From positions 1-64,000 of the forward strand of contig NZ_JAHEAG010000010.1 of the NCBI RefSeq assembly GCF_018596315.1: a stretch of DNA of 64,000 nt, read 5' to 3'. Position 1 is the stretch's first letter, and the number at the start of each line of letters is the position of its first letter. Origin of the DNA: Bradyrhizobium sp. SRL28. Its GTDB lineage: Bacteria > Pseudomonadota > Alphaproteobacteria > Rhizobiales > Xanthobacteraceae. A program made the position numbers and the translations under genes. The notes below the pieces were generated by a model, which ran no database searches, was not told where the DNA came from, and saw only the letters and a program-made list of their open reading frames with translations. Below, piece by piece: positions 50,094-58,914 of the stretch.

Positions 50094-50613
50094 GGCGTTG
50101 CGCTCCTCCGAGTGCCTGCACGCACAGGGCTTCCTCCGCAGCCAGCTGCTCGACCACCGGCTGCGTCACATCGAGACAATGAATAGTCAGGCCATTGCCT
50201 TCCGCGGGCCCGCACGGAAGCGTGCCTGGCAGCAAGCTCATGATTGCGCAGAACGTATCTCTCTTTGTGCCAGGTGGGAGGTGCGCTTGATAGACCACGA
50301 AGCCCGGCCGCAATGGCAGCCGAGGATCAAGCGCGCGCATCGCGACGTCTGTTCCGGCGACAATCGATTGACGCAAAAAGTGCAGCACGAATTTGGCGAG
50401 CTTGATCGGATGCAAGTTCCATTCTTGCGCCGGCATCAGGCGCAGACTTGCCCAGGTTGCCGCAACGGCTGCAAATAACCCGGCCGCAAGATCGCCAGTA
50501 TCGGCGCCGGTTAGCACCAGCCAGAAGCCAAAAAATCCGGCAGCACGGGAAATCGCACTCCCAAGAGTGCCTGGACTGTTCGCGGGCCTGCTTTGCGTCT
50601 CCGATGAATTCAT
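50086..50613 (-). CDS. mrpE: Mrp/Mnh antiporter subunit E
   Basis: 175 residues from the ATG at 50611-50613. MnhE domain with GFFGFWLVLTGADTGDLAAGLFAAVAATWASL, KLAKFVLHFLRQSIVAGTDVAMRAL and the characteristic LLPGTLPCGPAEG...IHCLD block. First gene of the antiporter operon. A short Ser/Pro/Ala-rich N-terminus precedes the first helix. Confidence 0.92.
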   Translation of the reverse strand: MNSSETQSRPANSPGTLGSAISRAAGFFGFWLVLTGADTGDLAAGLFAAVAATWASLRLMPAQEWNLHPIKLAKFVLHFLRQSIVAGTDVAMRALDPRLPLRPGFVVYQAHLPPGTKRDTFCAIMSLLPGTLPCGPAEGNGLTIHCLDVTQPVVEQLAAEEALCVQALGGAQRHG

Positions 50614-50988
50614 GACCCTGCTGACCTCCATACTGCTCGATCCGGCAACGGTGCTTCGCGCACCCATTGACGTATCGACGCCAACTCACTCGGAGAGGCT
50701 CAGGAGCCAGCCCTCAATTGCAGTTGCCTTCTTATGAAGAGGCATGCAGCCGAGCGCTGACAAAAAAACCAGGATAGTTGCCGAACTCGGCCTTGGCGTA
50801 GGCGTCAGCCAGTGAAAAACGTTTGTCATTCGGCTATGGCCCGGAGCAAAGCCAGATGGGTTGCAGCGTATCGGCACAATGCACGGTTGGAGTGCACCAC
50901 GATATCGGGTGATCACCTAGGTGAAGATGAGGAATCACCCTCACTAGAAAGCGATGGATGAAAGCGTGAGCCTGCGCGAAATTTACAA
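50614..50988. other. 375-base region between mrpE and the RND pump gene
   Basis: Should hold the promoter of the Mrp operon (minus strand) and the 3-prime end of the RND operon. No gene supported in any frame; no clear terminator hairpin seen. Confidence 0.4.
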
Positions 50989-53900
50989 CTATACGGGTTT
51001 CGAAGAAGCCTCGGGCGATTCCGTTCCCCTGAACCAGGTCACATACAATGTAGGCAGAAAGATCAGCGTTAGAATGGTTGCGACCAGCAAGCCGCCCATG
51101 ATCGCAAAGGCCATCGGCCCCCAGAAAACTGTCGGAGCGATCGGGATCATGCCAAGGACGGTCGATACGGCGGTCAGCATGATTGGACGGAAACGGGAGC
51201 TGCTGGCATCGATGGCGGCGTCCCAGACATTTTTTCCCTGAGAACGTTCCGCCTCGATCTGGCCGATCAGGATCACCGCGTTCTTGGTGATCATGCCCAG
51301 CAGCGCCAGGATGCCGAGAATAGCAACGAAGCCCAGCGGCCTGCCAGACAGCAGGAGCGCGGCGACGACGCCGATCAGGCCGAGCGGCGCTACGCTAAGG
51401 ACCAGGAACAACCGTTGGAAGCTCTGTAGCTGCACCATGAGGACGGTGAGCATGATAAGCAACATGACCGGCACGACGGCGATGACGGAAGCCTGTGATT
51501 TCTGGCTTTCTTCGACAGTCCCGCCGACAGCGATATGATACGCTGCAGGGAGGTTCTTTGTCAGGGCCTCCACATCGGGCGAAAGTGAACTCACCACCGT
51601 CTCCGGCAGGGCTCCCGCGACGATGTCGGCTTGTACCGTCAGGGTTGGAACGCGGTCGCGCCGCCAGATCAGAGGATATTCCTGCCCGTATTCGAAGGTC
51701 GCGAACTGACTCAGCGGAACCGTTCGCCCGCCCGGCAGCGGCACTTGCACGGTGCGCAGGGTAGCAAGCGAGACGCGCTGTTCATCCGTCGCACGTGCGA
51801 TGACATCGACCAAATAGATATCGTCGCGCACCTGGGTAACGGAGGTGCCGGATACTACGGTATTCAGAACACTGGCTAGTGCCTGCGAGCTGAGGCCCAG
51901 CAGGCGCGCCTCATCCTGATCGACACGAATGCGCACCTGGCGGGCGGGCTCGAACCAGTCGAAATTGACTTTTTCGGCTTTGGGATTGGTTGCGATGATC
52001 TGGGCGAGCTTGAGAGCGATTTCGCGCACCTGACCTACGTCGGGTCCGCTGACTCGATATTGCACAGGCCATCCGACCGGAGGCCCAAGTTCAAGCGGGT
52101 AGACCCGCGAAATTGCGCTTGGAAATTCATCTGCCAGGATCTTTTCCAGCTTCAGACGAAGACGTTCGCGTGCCGCAACGTCCTTTGCAACAATTACCGC
52201 CTGGGTGAAGAAGTTGTTCGGTAACTGAACATTGAGCGGCAGATAGAAGCGAATAGCACCGCGACCTACATAAGTGCTCCAGCGGGCAACATCCGGATCG
52301 CCTTTCAGCGCAGCATCGAGACGTTGCGCTGCGGTTTCGCTGGCATGGATCGACGCATTCTGCGGCAGACTGAGGTCAACGAGCAACTCCGGACGATCCG
52401 AGGATGGAAAGAATTGCCGAGGAATGAGCGGAAGCGCGAGAAAGGATGCTGCGAAGAGTGCCAGCGAAACGAAAATTGTCAGCCATTTCGCTCGCATGGC
52501 GAAGGTGAGGAAATTTCGATACCATCGGAAAATCCTGCCGGGATCGGCGGTCGCCGCGGCCCTTGGTGGCTTAAGAATGATGACACCCAGCAGCGGCGCA
52601 AAGATCACCGCAACGAACCAGGACACGATCAGCGCGATGCTGACTACCGCGAACAGCGAGAATGTATATTCTCCCGCCGAACTGGCCGCAAAGCCGACGG
52701 GAACGAAGCCGGCGATCGTCACCAGCGTTCCTGCGAGCATGGCAAATGCGTAGGTCCGGAACGCGTAGGTCGCGGCCTCGACCTTGTCGTCACCTTCCGC
52801 CAGTCGATTGAGCGTGGCGTCGGTCGTCGTCATCGCGTCGTCGACGAGCAATGCAAGGGCGATGATCAGCGCGCCGAGGGATATGCGCTGCATGTCGATA
52901 CCGGCCATCTGCATGATCGGAAAGACGATGGCCAACGTCAACGGAATGGAAAGCGCGATGATCAAGCCGGGTCGGACGCCGAGGCTGATGAAGCTCACGA
53001 CGAGAATAATGGCGATCGCCTGTAGCAGGGACGTCATGAATTCCGAGATGGCGCCGTCGACGGTGACGGCTTGGTCCGCAATGAGTTTCGGCTCGATGCC
53101 GACGGGCAAGTCTGCGGTGACCCGCGCCATCAGTTGCTTGATATTTGCGCCGAGCGCAAGAATATCACCACCGTCCCGCATCGCGATTGCAAGTCCGATG
53201 GCCGGCTCGCCATTGACACGAAACTGCGGCTGCGGCGGGTCGGAATAATCGCGGCGTATTTGCGCGATATCGCTGAGGCGTAGCACACGGCCGCCAGCGA
53301 CGAAATTGGTGTTCGCGACATCCTGTTCCGATGCAAATGCGCCTGAAACCCGCAGCGAAAGGCTCTCATAACCGGTTTGAATCGTGCCGGCCGGCAGTAC
53401 GATGTTCTGCGCTTGCAGCGCAGCGATCAGTGCAGATCGATCAATCCCCAGGCTGGCGAGTTCCTTCATCGAGAATTCGACGAAGATCCTCTCGTCTTGT
53501 GCCCCCAACAATTCGATCTTTGATACGTCAGGCACCAGGAGCAGCTTCGAGCGGATATCCTCGACACGATCCCGCAATTCGCGATGCGTGAATCCGTCGC
53601 TCGTAAAGCCATAGATAATCCCGAACGTATCACCGAAATCGTCATTGAAGCCGGGTCCGACAATTCCCGCCGGAAGCGTGTGGCGGATATCACCGACATT
53701 CTTGCGAACCTGATACCAGGTGTCGAGAACCTGTTTTTCGTTCGCGCTGCCCTTCAGGTTGACAAAGATTGTCGTAACGCCGGCACGCGTGAAGCTGCGC
53801 AGAAAATCCAGGTGAGGCGTTTCCTGCAATTTGCGCTCAAGCCGCTCGGTTACCTGCTTGAGGGTCTCTTCGATGGTCGCTCCCGGCCAAGCGGCCTGTA

Positions 53901-54042
53901 CGACCATGGTCTTGATGATGAACGTTGGATCTTCGCTACGGCCAAGTCGGAAATAGGAAAAGACGCCGGCAATAACGGCAACAATCATGATGTAGGCGAC
54001 GAGCGAGCGGTGTTTGAGCGCCCATTCGGACAGGTTGATCAT
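50989..54042 (-). CDS. RND efflux pump permease (HAE1 family)
   Basis: 1017-residue resistance-nodulation-division inner-membrane pump. It has an N-terminal helix (WALKHRSLVAYIMIVAVIAGV), two large periplasmic loops, and a charged helix with LLVDDAMTTTDATLNRLAEGD, the proton-relay Asp pair of AcrB/MexB relatives. Size is within family range. The start overlaps the adaptor stop by four bases. No outer-membrane channel gene follows, so the pump must use one encoded elsewhere. Substrates cannot be inferred; drugs, lipids or solvents are typical. Confidence 0.95.
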   Translation of the reverse strand: MINLSEWALKHRSLVAYIMIVAVIAGVFSYFRLGRSEDPTFIIKTMVVQAAWPGATIEETLKQVTERLERKLQETPHLDFLRSFTRAGVTTIFVNLKGSANEKQVLDTWYQVRKNVGDIRHTLPAGIVGPGFNDDFGDTFGIIYGFTSDGFTHRELRDRVEDIRSKLLLVPDVSKIELLGAQDERIFVEFSMKELASLGIDRSALIAALQAQNIVLPAGTIQTGYESLSLRVSGAFASEQDVANTNFVAGGRVLRLSDIAQIRRDYSDPPQPQFRVNGEPAIGLAIAMRDGGDILALGANIKQLMARVTADLPVGIEPKLIADQAVTVDGAISEFMTSLLQAIAIILVVSFISLGVRPGLIIALSIPLTLAIVFPIMQMAGIDMQRISLGALIIALALLVDDAMTTTDATLNRLAEGDDKVEAATYAFRTYAFAMLAGTLVTIAGFVPVGFAASSAGEYTFSLFAVVSIALIVSWFVAVIFAPLLGVIILKPPRAAATADPGRIFRWYRNFLTFAMRAKWLTIFVSLALFAASFLALPLIPRQFFPSSDRPELLVDLSLPQNASIHASETAAQRLDAALKGDPDVARWSTYVGRGAIRFYLPLNVQLPNNFFTQAVIVAKDVAARERLRLKLEKILADEFPSAISRVYPLELGPPVGWPVQYRVSGPDVGQVREIALKLAQIIATNPKAEKVNFDWFEPARQVRIRVDQDEARLLGLSSQALASVLNTVVSGTSVTQVRDDIYLVDVIARATDEQRVSLATLRTVQVPLPGGRTVPLSQFATFEYGQEYPLIWRRDRVPTLTVQADIVAGALPETVVSSLSPDVEALTKNLPAAYHIAVGGTVEESQKSQASVIAVVPVMLLIMLTVLMVQLQSFQRLFLVLSVAPLGLIGVVAALLLSGRPLGFVAILGILALLGMITKNAVILIGQIEAERSQGKNVWDAAIDASSSRFRPIMLTAVSTVLGMIPIAPTVFWGPMAFAIMGGLLVATILTLIFLPTLYVTWFRGTESPEASSKPV

Positions 54043-55148
54043 GGCTCTGACCCGAGCAGGCGAATCTTCTGGCCCGGGTGAAGGGCCTGCACGCCCGCTG
54101 TGACCACGACTTCGCCGGTGTCCAGCCCCTGGGAAACGACTACCCGCGCCTGGTCAAAGCGCAAGACGTCGACGTTTCGGATTGAAACCGTTTTGGTCGA
54201 TGGATCGACGATCCATACCGCTGGTCGCTGATTGATCTTCGTCAATGCCGTTGCCGGGATGTCGATGATCGGCACGGCATCGGTTCGCAGGCGGCCGACG
54301 ACGGTTGCCCCAAGCCGCATGGCTGGTGGAGGGTCAGTCAAGCCGACTTTGACCTCGAAGGTTCGGGTTACAGGATTGGCTTGAGCGGCGACCTCGCGGA
54401 TTCGCCCCTGCGCAGTCACTGCCGGATCGTCCGTCAGGCTGACGGTAATCTGGGGATCGCTGGGTGCTGATCGAAGCAACTGGGACGGAACGTCGAAAAC
54501 CGCGTCGCGGCCGTCTTTCCGTGCAAGCCTGGCGATCATTTGCCCCGCCTGAACAACTTCCCCCGCGCCGGGGCCTGTCGCGGTTATTGTGCCCGGCGCA
54601 TCGGCCTTGAGTTCCGTGAAGCTCACCAAATCGTGTGCGGTACGGAGCTGGGCCTCGGCGGCATCGACTTGCGATTGAGCGGTTTGTTGCGCTTGCGTCG
54701 CAACCTCGAAATTGGCCCGCGTGGTCCATCCCTGCGCAAGGAGCGTCTCCTGGCGTTCGTAATGATTGCGTGCCTGCGTCAATTGCCCCTGGGCGGCCGC
54801 CAGACCTGCCTGCGCCTGCCGCAATGTGTTCAACTCGTTCTGTGGTTCAAGTCGCGCCATTATTTGCCCGGCTTGCACCCGGTCCCCGAGCTTGCCGCTG
54901 TTTTCCAGCAGCCGCCCGGAGATCCGAAACGCCACGCTCACTTCATCTTCAGCCTCGATGCGGCCGGTAAATGTCAGCGCCTCGCCAGCCTCGCGCTTCT
55001 CAACGGTTGTGGTTCTAACTGGGCGGGCTGCCGGAGCTGCGGCGTCTGTCTCTCTCTGGCAGGCCGCGAGCGACAATGCCGGTGCGATCGCAACAAGCGC
55101 CATCATTAGCAATCGATACGATTTCGTCCTGCCGGAGCGTGAAGGCAT
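54039..55148 (-). CDS. RND periplasmic adaptor (membrane fusion) lipoprotein
   Basis: 369-residue HlyD/AcrA-type adaptor. A signal peptide with lipobox LAAC near residue 29 anchors it; the coiled-coil hairpin (about residues 95-165, ALRQAQAGLAAAQGQLTQARNHYERQETLLAQGW) and lipoyl halves (AISGRLLENSGKLGDRVQAGQIMARLEP, TITATGPGAGEVVQAGQMIARLA) are clear. It bridges the pump to an outer-membrane channel. Cotranscribed with the pump gene. Confidence 0.94.
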   Translation of the reverse strand: MPSRSGRTKSYRLLMMALVAIAPALSLAACQRETDAAAPAARPVRTTTVEKREAGEALTFTGRIEAEDEVSVAFRISGRLLENSGKLGDRVQAGQIMARLEPQNELNTLRQAQAGLAAAQGQLTQARNHYERQETLLAQGWTTRANFEVATQAQQTAQSQVDAAEAQLRTAHDLVSFTELKADAPGTITATGPGAGEVVQAGQMIARLARKDGRDAVFDVPSQLLRSAPSDPQITVSLTDDPAVTAQGRIREVAAQANPVTRTFEVKVGLTDPPPAMRLGATVVGRLRTDAVPIIDIPATALTKINQRPAVWIVDPSTKTVSIRNVDVLRFDQARVVVSQGLDTGEVVVTAGVQALHPGQKIRLLGSEP

Positions 55149-55663
55149 AGCAAGACCTATGAGCTGCAGATCGACCCCGATAAGTATTTTCGATCGGGCG
55201 AAGACCCTCCGCCATCAGCAAATATACTGAGCGCTCCTGCCGATTGCCCCGGCCTTGAGTAGGGGTGCCGCGCGTATGACGGCTCGCGCCTCGCCGCGAA
55301 ACAGGAATGCAAAGCCGCTTCGCTATCGAAAGCAACATCTGTCGAAGAAAGTCGGCGGAACAGCTTTCTGCGGCGGCTCACTCGTAAAGATGTCGGATGA
55401 GCGCGTCGCAGTTCTTCATCACATTCCCGTCGAGGGCTTTGGCTGACGGATAGTTGTCCGCTATCGGAAAATGTACTGGGGCGTGCGTAGTACTTGTTGG
55501 GAGTTCTTCCCGGACTTCGACCGCAGCAGTTCAAGAATACGTGGTGCGTCGACCACGGCAGGTATTGTGGCTTCGGGCAGTGTCTACGATATGGTCGTTA
55601 AGTAACTGAAATCGCGTTCAATCTTTAATTGTGGCAGCGTTGAACTGGAGGACTCGAATAAAA
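55149..55663. other. 515-base region without supported gene
   Basis: Between divergent RND adaptor and the signalling block. Open frames here lack start signals and recognisable products. The end of the segment (from about 55610) becomes A/T-rich and probably contains the promoter of the signalling genes. Confidence 0.4.
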
Positions 55664-55795
55664 ATGAAACTGCGAAATGTGTCAAATGGGCTCACGTTAT
55701 TCGGATATGAAAACAGATTGCTTGACGAGTGTTTTCCGGAGGGTATTTACTTAAGTAGACCTAACGTTGCCTTAGGAAATCGAGCAGTTCGATAG
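55664..55795 (+). CDS. 43-codon small ORF ahead of the sensor kinase
   Basis: Starts with ATG 55664, with GGAGG eleven to seventeen bases upstream, and runs 43 codons to TAG 55793-55795. The product begins MKLRNVSNGLTLFGYE and contains one Cys; no hydrophobic segment or family. It ends 38 bases before the histidine-kinase ATG and uses more A/T-rich codons than its neighbours. Could be a leader peptide or a small protein; may also be chance. Confidence 0.4.
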   Translation: MKLRNVSNGLTLFGYENRLLDECFPEGIYLSRPNVALGNRAVR

Positions 55796-55833
55796 ACCGT
55801 GCGATCTGGGAAGCATCAAGGGGCAAGACTGTC

Positions 55834-56982
55834 ATGAGTCCCCGACCAGCGTACCACAAGCTCCACTGGATACATGCTCCGGAATATCTCTTCGGAATGC
55901 AGATTTCGGATACTGGGCAATTTTTCTACGAGAGCATGAACCCGGCCTTCGAACGCTCGCTCGGAATTTCAATCGGCAGCGGGCGAGCAATTCATGACTG
56001 CATGAGCGAAGAGGACGCGAAGTCCATTTGCGCTTGCTGCGACGCATGTCTGGCCGAGGGAAGGTCGGTTCGCTACCGGCACCGCCTTACCCTCGGCGGA
56101 CGCCGGCGCGAGTTTGATACGACGATCAATCCCGTCCGTGATTCCGAAAGCGGGAGCATAGTCAAGCTAGTCGGTAGCCACCGGGCGATCGAAGAGCGGG
56201 CGATCGTCGATGCCGTCGACAGGACGGCCAAAAGACGGGCTGCAGCAAAACTCGAGCTCCGGCTGCTATCGCTTCAGGAAGAGGTGCAGCAGCGGATTGC
56301 ATCCGATCTACATGATTCGACTTGCCAGCATTTGATTGCCGCCAGCTTGAACATGATGCGGTTGAGGCGCGCGATCGGCGATACCGGTAGCGCAGAGAAA
56401 CTCATCGATGATATCGATGCGTCGATCGATCAGGCGCAGAGCGAAATCCGCGCCTTTACCTACCTGCTGCATCCCCAGAATCTGCTGACCGATGGTCTGA
56501 AGATTACGATTGAACAATTCGTAAACGGATTTTCGGCGCGCACTTCACTGAAGACCGGTCTCGAGATCGCTCCCGAAGTTGATAAACTATCCTACGAGCG
56601 GCAGCGCGCTGTGCTGAGAGTTATTCAAGAAGCCCTTGCGAACGTCTTCCGTCATGCCAAAGCGACGCAGGTGAAGGTCGCAATGAAAGCGACGGATACG
56701 CATTTCAAGCTTCGGGTTACCGACAATGGCCGCGGCATGCCAATCAATCAGGCGCGATCGGGCCCCAAGGCGATTTCATTTGGTGTCGGAATTCCGGCAA
56801 TGAGAGCCAGATTGCGGCAACTGGGCGGTACTCTCGAAATCCATTCTTCATCAGCGACGGGGGGTCGAGGTACTACGTTGTGTGCAGAACTCCCGCACTC
56901 TCTTCCGCTCAAGAGAGCGCGACGGCCGGTACTGCGTCATAGCCATCTGGGACATCACAGATCCATTGCAGAGCGGCATTAA
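55834..56982 (+). CDS. PAS-domain sensor histidine kinase (NarL/DesK-type)
   Basis: 382-residue soluble kinase. A PAS-like domain (about residues 10-118) carries an unusual cluster of cysteines: Cys56, 66, 68, 69 and 72. A short linker is followed by a HisKA_3-type H-box, RIASDLHDSTCQHLIAA (His160), then HATPase with EALANVFRHA and DNGRGMP. Two NarL/FixJ regulators follow at 57094 and 58070, the first about 110 bases away, as likely partners. The signal is unknown; the cysteines suggest redox, metal or gas sensing. No membrane helices were seen. Confidence 0.9.
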   Translation: MSPRPAYHKLHWIHAPEYLFGMQISDTGQFFYESMNPAFERSLGISIGSGRAIHDCMSEEDAKSICACCDACLAEGRSVRYRHRLTLGGRRREFDTTINPVRDSESGSIVKLVGSHRAIEERAIVDAVDRTAKRRAAAKLELRLLSLQEEVQQRIASDLHDSTCQHLIAASLNMMRLRRAIGDTGSAEKLIDDIDASIDQAQSEIRAFTYLLHPQNLLTDGLKITIEQFVNGFSARTSLKTGLEIAPEVDKLSYERQRAVLRVIQEALANVFRHAKATQVKVAMKATDTHFKLRVTDNGRGMPINQARSGPKAISFGVGIPAMRARLRQLGGTLEIHSSSATGGRGTTLCAELPHSLPLKRARRPVLRHSHLGHHRSIAERH

Positions 56983-57093
56983 ACGCGCCAGCTGCTCGAA
57001 ATGTTGGAGAATGTAGAGAATCCAAGGAAGGTTAGAGGCGAACGATGGGATGTCGATGCTCGACGCGATGCGGCATTGGAGCTTTGTTCGATC

Positions 57094-57723
57094 ATGAAAA
57101 GGATTCTTATAGCTGACGATCATGAAACGGTGCGATCCGGACTACGTGCCGTGTTGGAAGGGCGCGCCGGCTGGGAGGTTGTTGTTGAGGCACGCGATGG
57201 CAAGGAGGCGGTCGCTGGGGCCGTGGAAAAAAGGCCTGACGTTGCCATTGTTGACTACGCGATGCCCTTTTTGACCGGGATAGAAGTTGCACGGCGCATC
57301 AGGGAACATCAGCAAATAACGGAAATACTCATTTTCACAATGCATGACTCAGATGTGCTTGCGTTGCAGGCGTTCCAGGCAGGTGCACGTGCATTTTTGC
57401 TGAAGTCTGATGCGAATAAAATGCTCTTGGCGGCCGTCGAGTCATTGATAACTCACAAGCCGTTCTATGCGGGGTCTTTCCCGAGCGAGCTAAAGGGGAT
57501 GGTGACTGGAAAGAGTGAGCCGAATCAGGTGCTTTCGCCTCGAGAGAAGACGATCGTTAAATTGGTTGCGGAAGGGCATAGCAATAAGGGCGTGAGCGCG
57601 ATCTTGAATCTCAGCATAAAGACGACGGAGACGCATCGAGCAGCCGCGATGCGCAAGCTCAACATAAATTCGACAGCGGGCCTGGTTCGATACGCGGTTC
57701 GTAGCAAGCTCGTGGAGGCATGA
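57094..57723 (+). CDS. NarL/FixJ-family response regulator (first of pair)
   Basis: 209 residues from ATG 57094; upstream in-frame codons to 57001 are unlikely. Receiver domain with ILIADDHE, phosphoacceptor Asp in AIVDYAMP and FLLKSDA, then a LuxR-type HTH (SPREKTIVKLVAEGHSNKGVSAILNLSIKTTETHRAAAMRKLN). Clearly paralogous to the second regulator at 58070. Likely phosphorylated by the kinase at 55834; target genes unknown. Confidence 0.9.
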   Translation: MKRILIADDHETVRSGLRAVLEGRAGWEVVVEARDGKEAVAGAVEKRPDVAIVDYAMPFLTGIEVARRIREHQQITEILIFTMHDSDVLALQAFQAGARAFLLKSDANKMLLAAVESLITHKPFYAGSFPSELKGMVTGKSEPNQVLSPREKTIVKLVAEGHSNKGVSAILNLSIKTTETHRAAAMRKLNINSTAGLVRYAVRSKLVEA

Positions 57724-58069
57724 GAACACGGGTTCGTTCATCTGAAGAAAAGCGAGTTCGCGCCAGAATCTGCAATTTCGAACGCTTTGGTCCGGACCAT
57801 ACATAAAGTCCTGGTTTTTCCAATCGTCTCGTGAGACCGCGCTGCATCCATTACGGAGTCCGGAGAGCTGACCAACCAGATGGTGAGTGGCGGCGCCTCC
57901 AGGGCGTCGAAGAGTGCTCAATCGAGAAATCCGAATACTCATCCACCGAGTTTCAGGGTTTTGTGGGATTAACGCCAGGCAAGCCGATCAGTATGATGAG
58001 TCGGTCCTACTGTCGTATTGCTAGCGCCGATCGCCCTAGCCGGAGGTTCCAACCGACAGGAACGAGACT
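57724..58069. other. region between the two response-regulator genes
   Basis: 346 bases without supported gene; an 80-codon frame (57831-58073) has no start context. TGGTCCGGACCA (57788-57799) is a 12-base palindrome. Likely contains a promoter for the second regulator. Confidence 0.4.
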
Positions 58070-58705
58070 GTGAAGCAGATCCTGATTGCGGACGACCATG
58101 AAGTCGTTCGGTCCGGTCTTCGCGCGATCATCGAAACTCGCGCTGACTGGACCGTGGTCGGGGAAGCGATCGATGGCAGGGACGCCATTGCGTTAGCTTT
58201 GAAATTGAAGCCGGATGTAGCAATCGTCGACTACTCAATGCCCGTCATGAATGGGTTGGAGGTCAGCCGTCGAATTAAGCTGCATCATCTACACACAGAA
58301 GTGCTCATTCTCACAATGCATGAAAGCGAAGAGATTCTTACGGAAGTTCTTCTGGCAGGCGTGCGGGGAGTCCTGCTGAAATCAGATGCGAGGAGTCACC
58401 TTATTACGGCTATTGAAGCACTACTTGAGCACCGACCTTACTTCACCAGTGTTTTGTTGGAGAAGTTGCTTCATGAGTATCAGTCAAATAAGAAGGGCAA
58501 ATCGGAGATCTTGCTATCTTCACGAGAACAGAGCGTTGTTCAATTGATTGCGGAAGGACACACCAACAAGTCCGTGGGCGCGGTTTTGAATCTCAGCGTG
58601 AAGACGGTCGAGACCCATCGCGCATCGGCAATGCGTAAACTCAATATTTCATCGACCGCCGAGTTGGTCCGGTACGCAATTCGTACGAAATTGATCGGAC
58701 TTTGA
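58070..58705 (+). CDS. NarL/FixJ-family response regulator (second of pair)
   Basis: 211 residues starting at a GTG (58070) with an AGGAACGA upstream. Receiver IVDYSMP phosphoacceptor, VLLKSDA, and a LuxR HTH (SSREQSVVQLIAEGHTNKSVGAVLNLSVKTVETHRASAMRKLN). Roughly half identical to the first regulator by eye, so the two arose by duplication. It has no kinase of its own beside it; the kinase at 55834 may serve both. Confidence 0.9.
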   Translation: MKQILIADDHEVVRSGLRAIIETRADWTVVGEAIDGRDAIALALKLKPDVAIVDYSMPVMNGLEVSRRIKLHHLHTEVLILTMHESEEILTEVLLAGVRGVLLKSDARSHLITAIEALLEHRPYFTSVLLEKLLHEYQSNKKGKSEILLSSREQSVVQLIAEGHTNKSVGAVLNLSVKTVETHRASAMRKLNISSTAELVRYAIRTKLIGL

Positions 58706-58780
58706 AAGGAAGATTTTCTTTTGGCCAGTGGCTTTAGGCGATCACCCTGAAGCGCCATGAAGATCATGAGATACGGCTTT

Positions 58781-58794
58781 TCCAGACGTCTGGA
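58781..58794. repeat. 14-bp perfect palindrome upstream of the epoxide hydrolase gene
   Basis: TCCAGACGTCTGGA is a perfect palindrome about 121 bases before the start codon of the epoxide hydrolase, in an intergenic region. It may be an operator; no regulator gene is adjacent apart from the NarL-type regulator upstream. Confidence 0.5.
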
Positions 58795-58914
58795 TAACAC
58801 GTTGAAATCGCTGGATTCACCGACATCCCTTGATATCGGTCTCGCGTGCGACGATGATTTCCATCTGTGAAATCCGTCCCGGCAGCTCCGGCTGGGCTTT
58901 GAGAAGGGTCCTTC

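Noticed and set aside
57788..57799. TGGTCCGGACCA palindrome between the response-regulator genes.
   Set aside because: Twelve-base palindromes rich in G and C occur by chance in such DNA, and it is about 270 bases from the next start codon.
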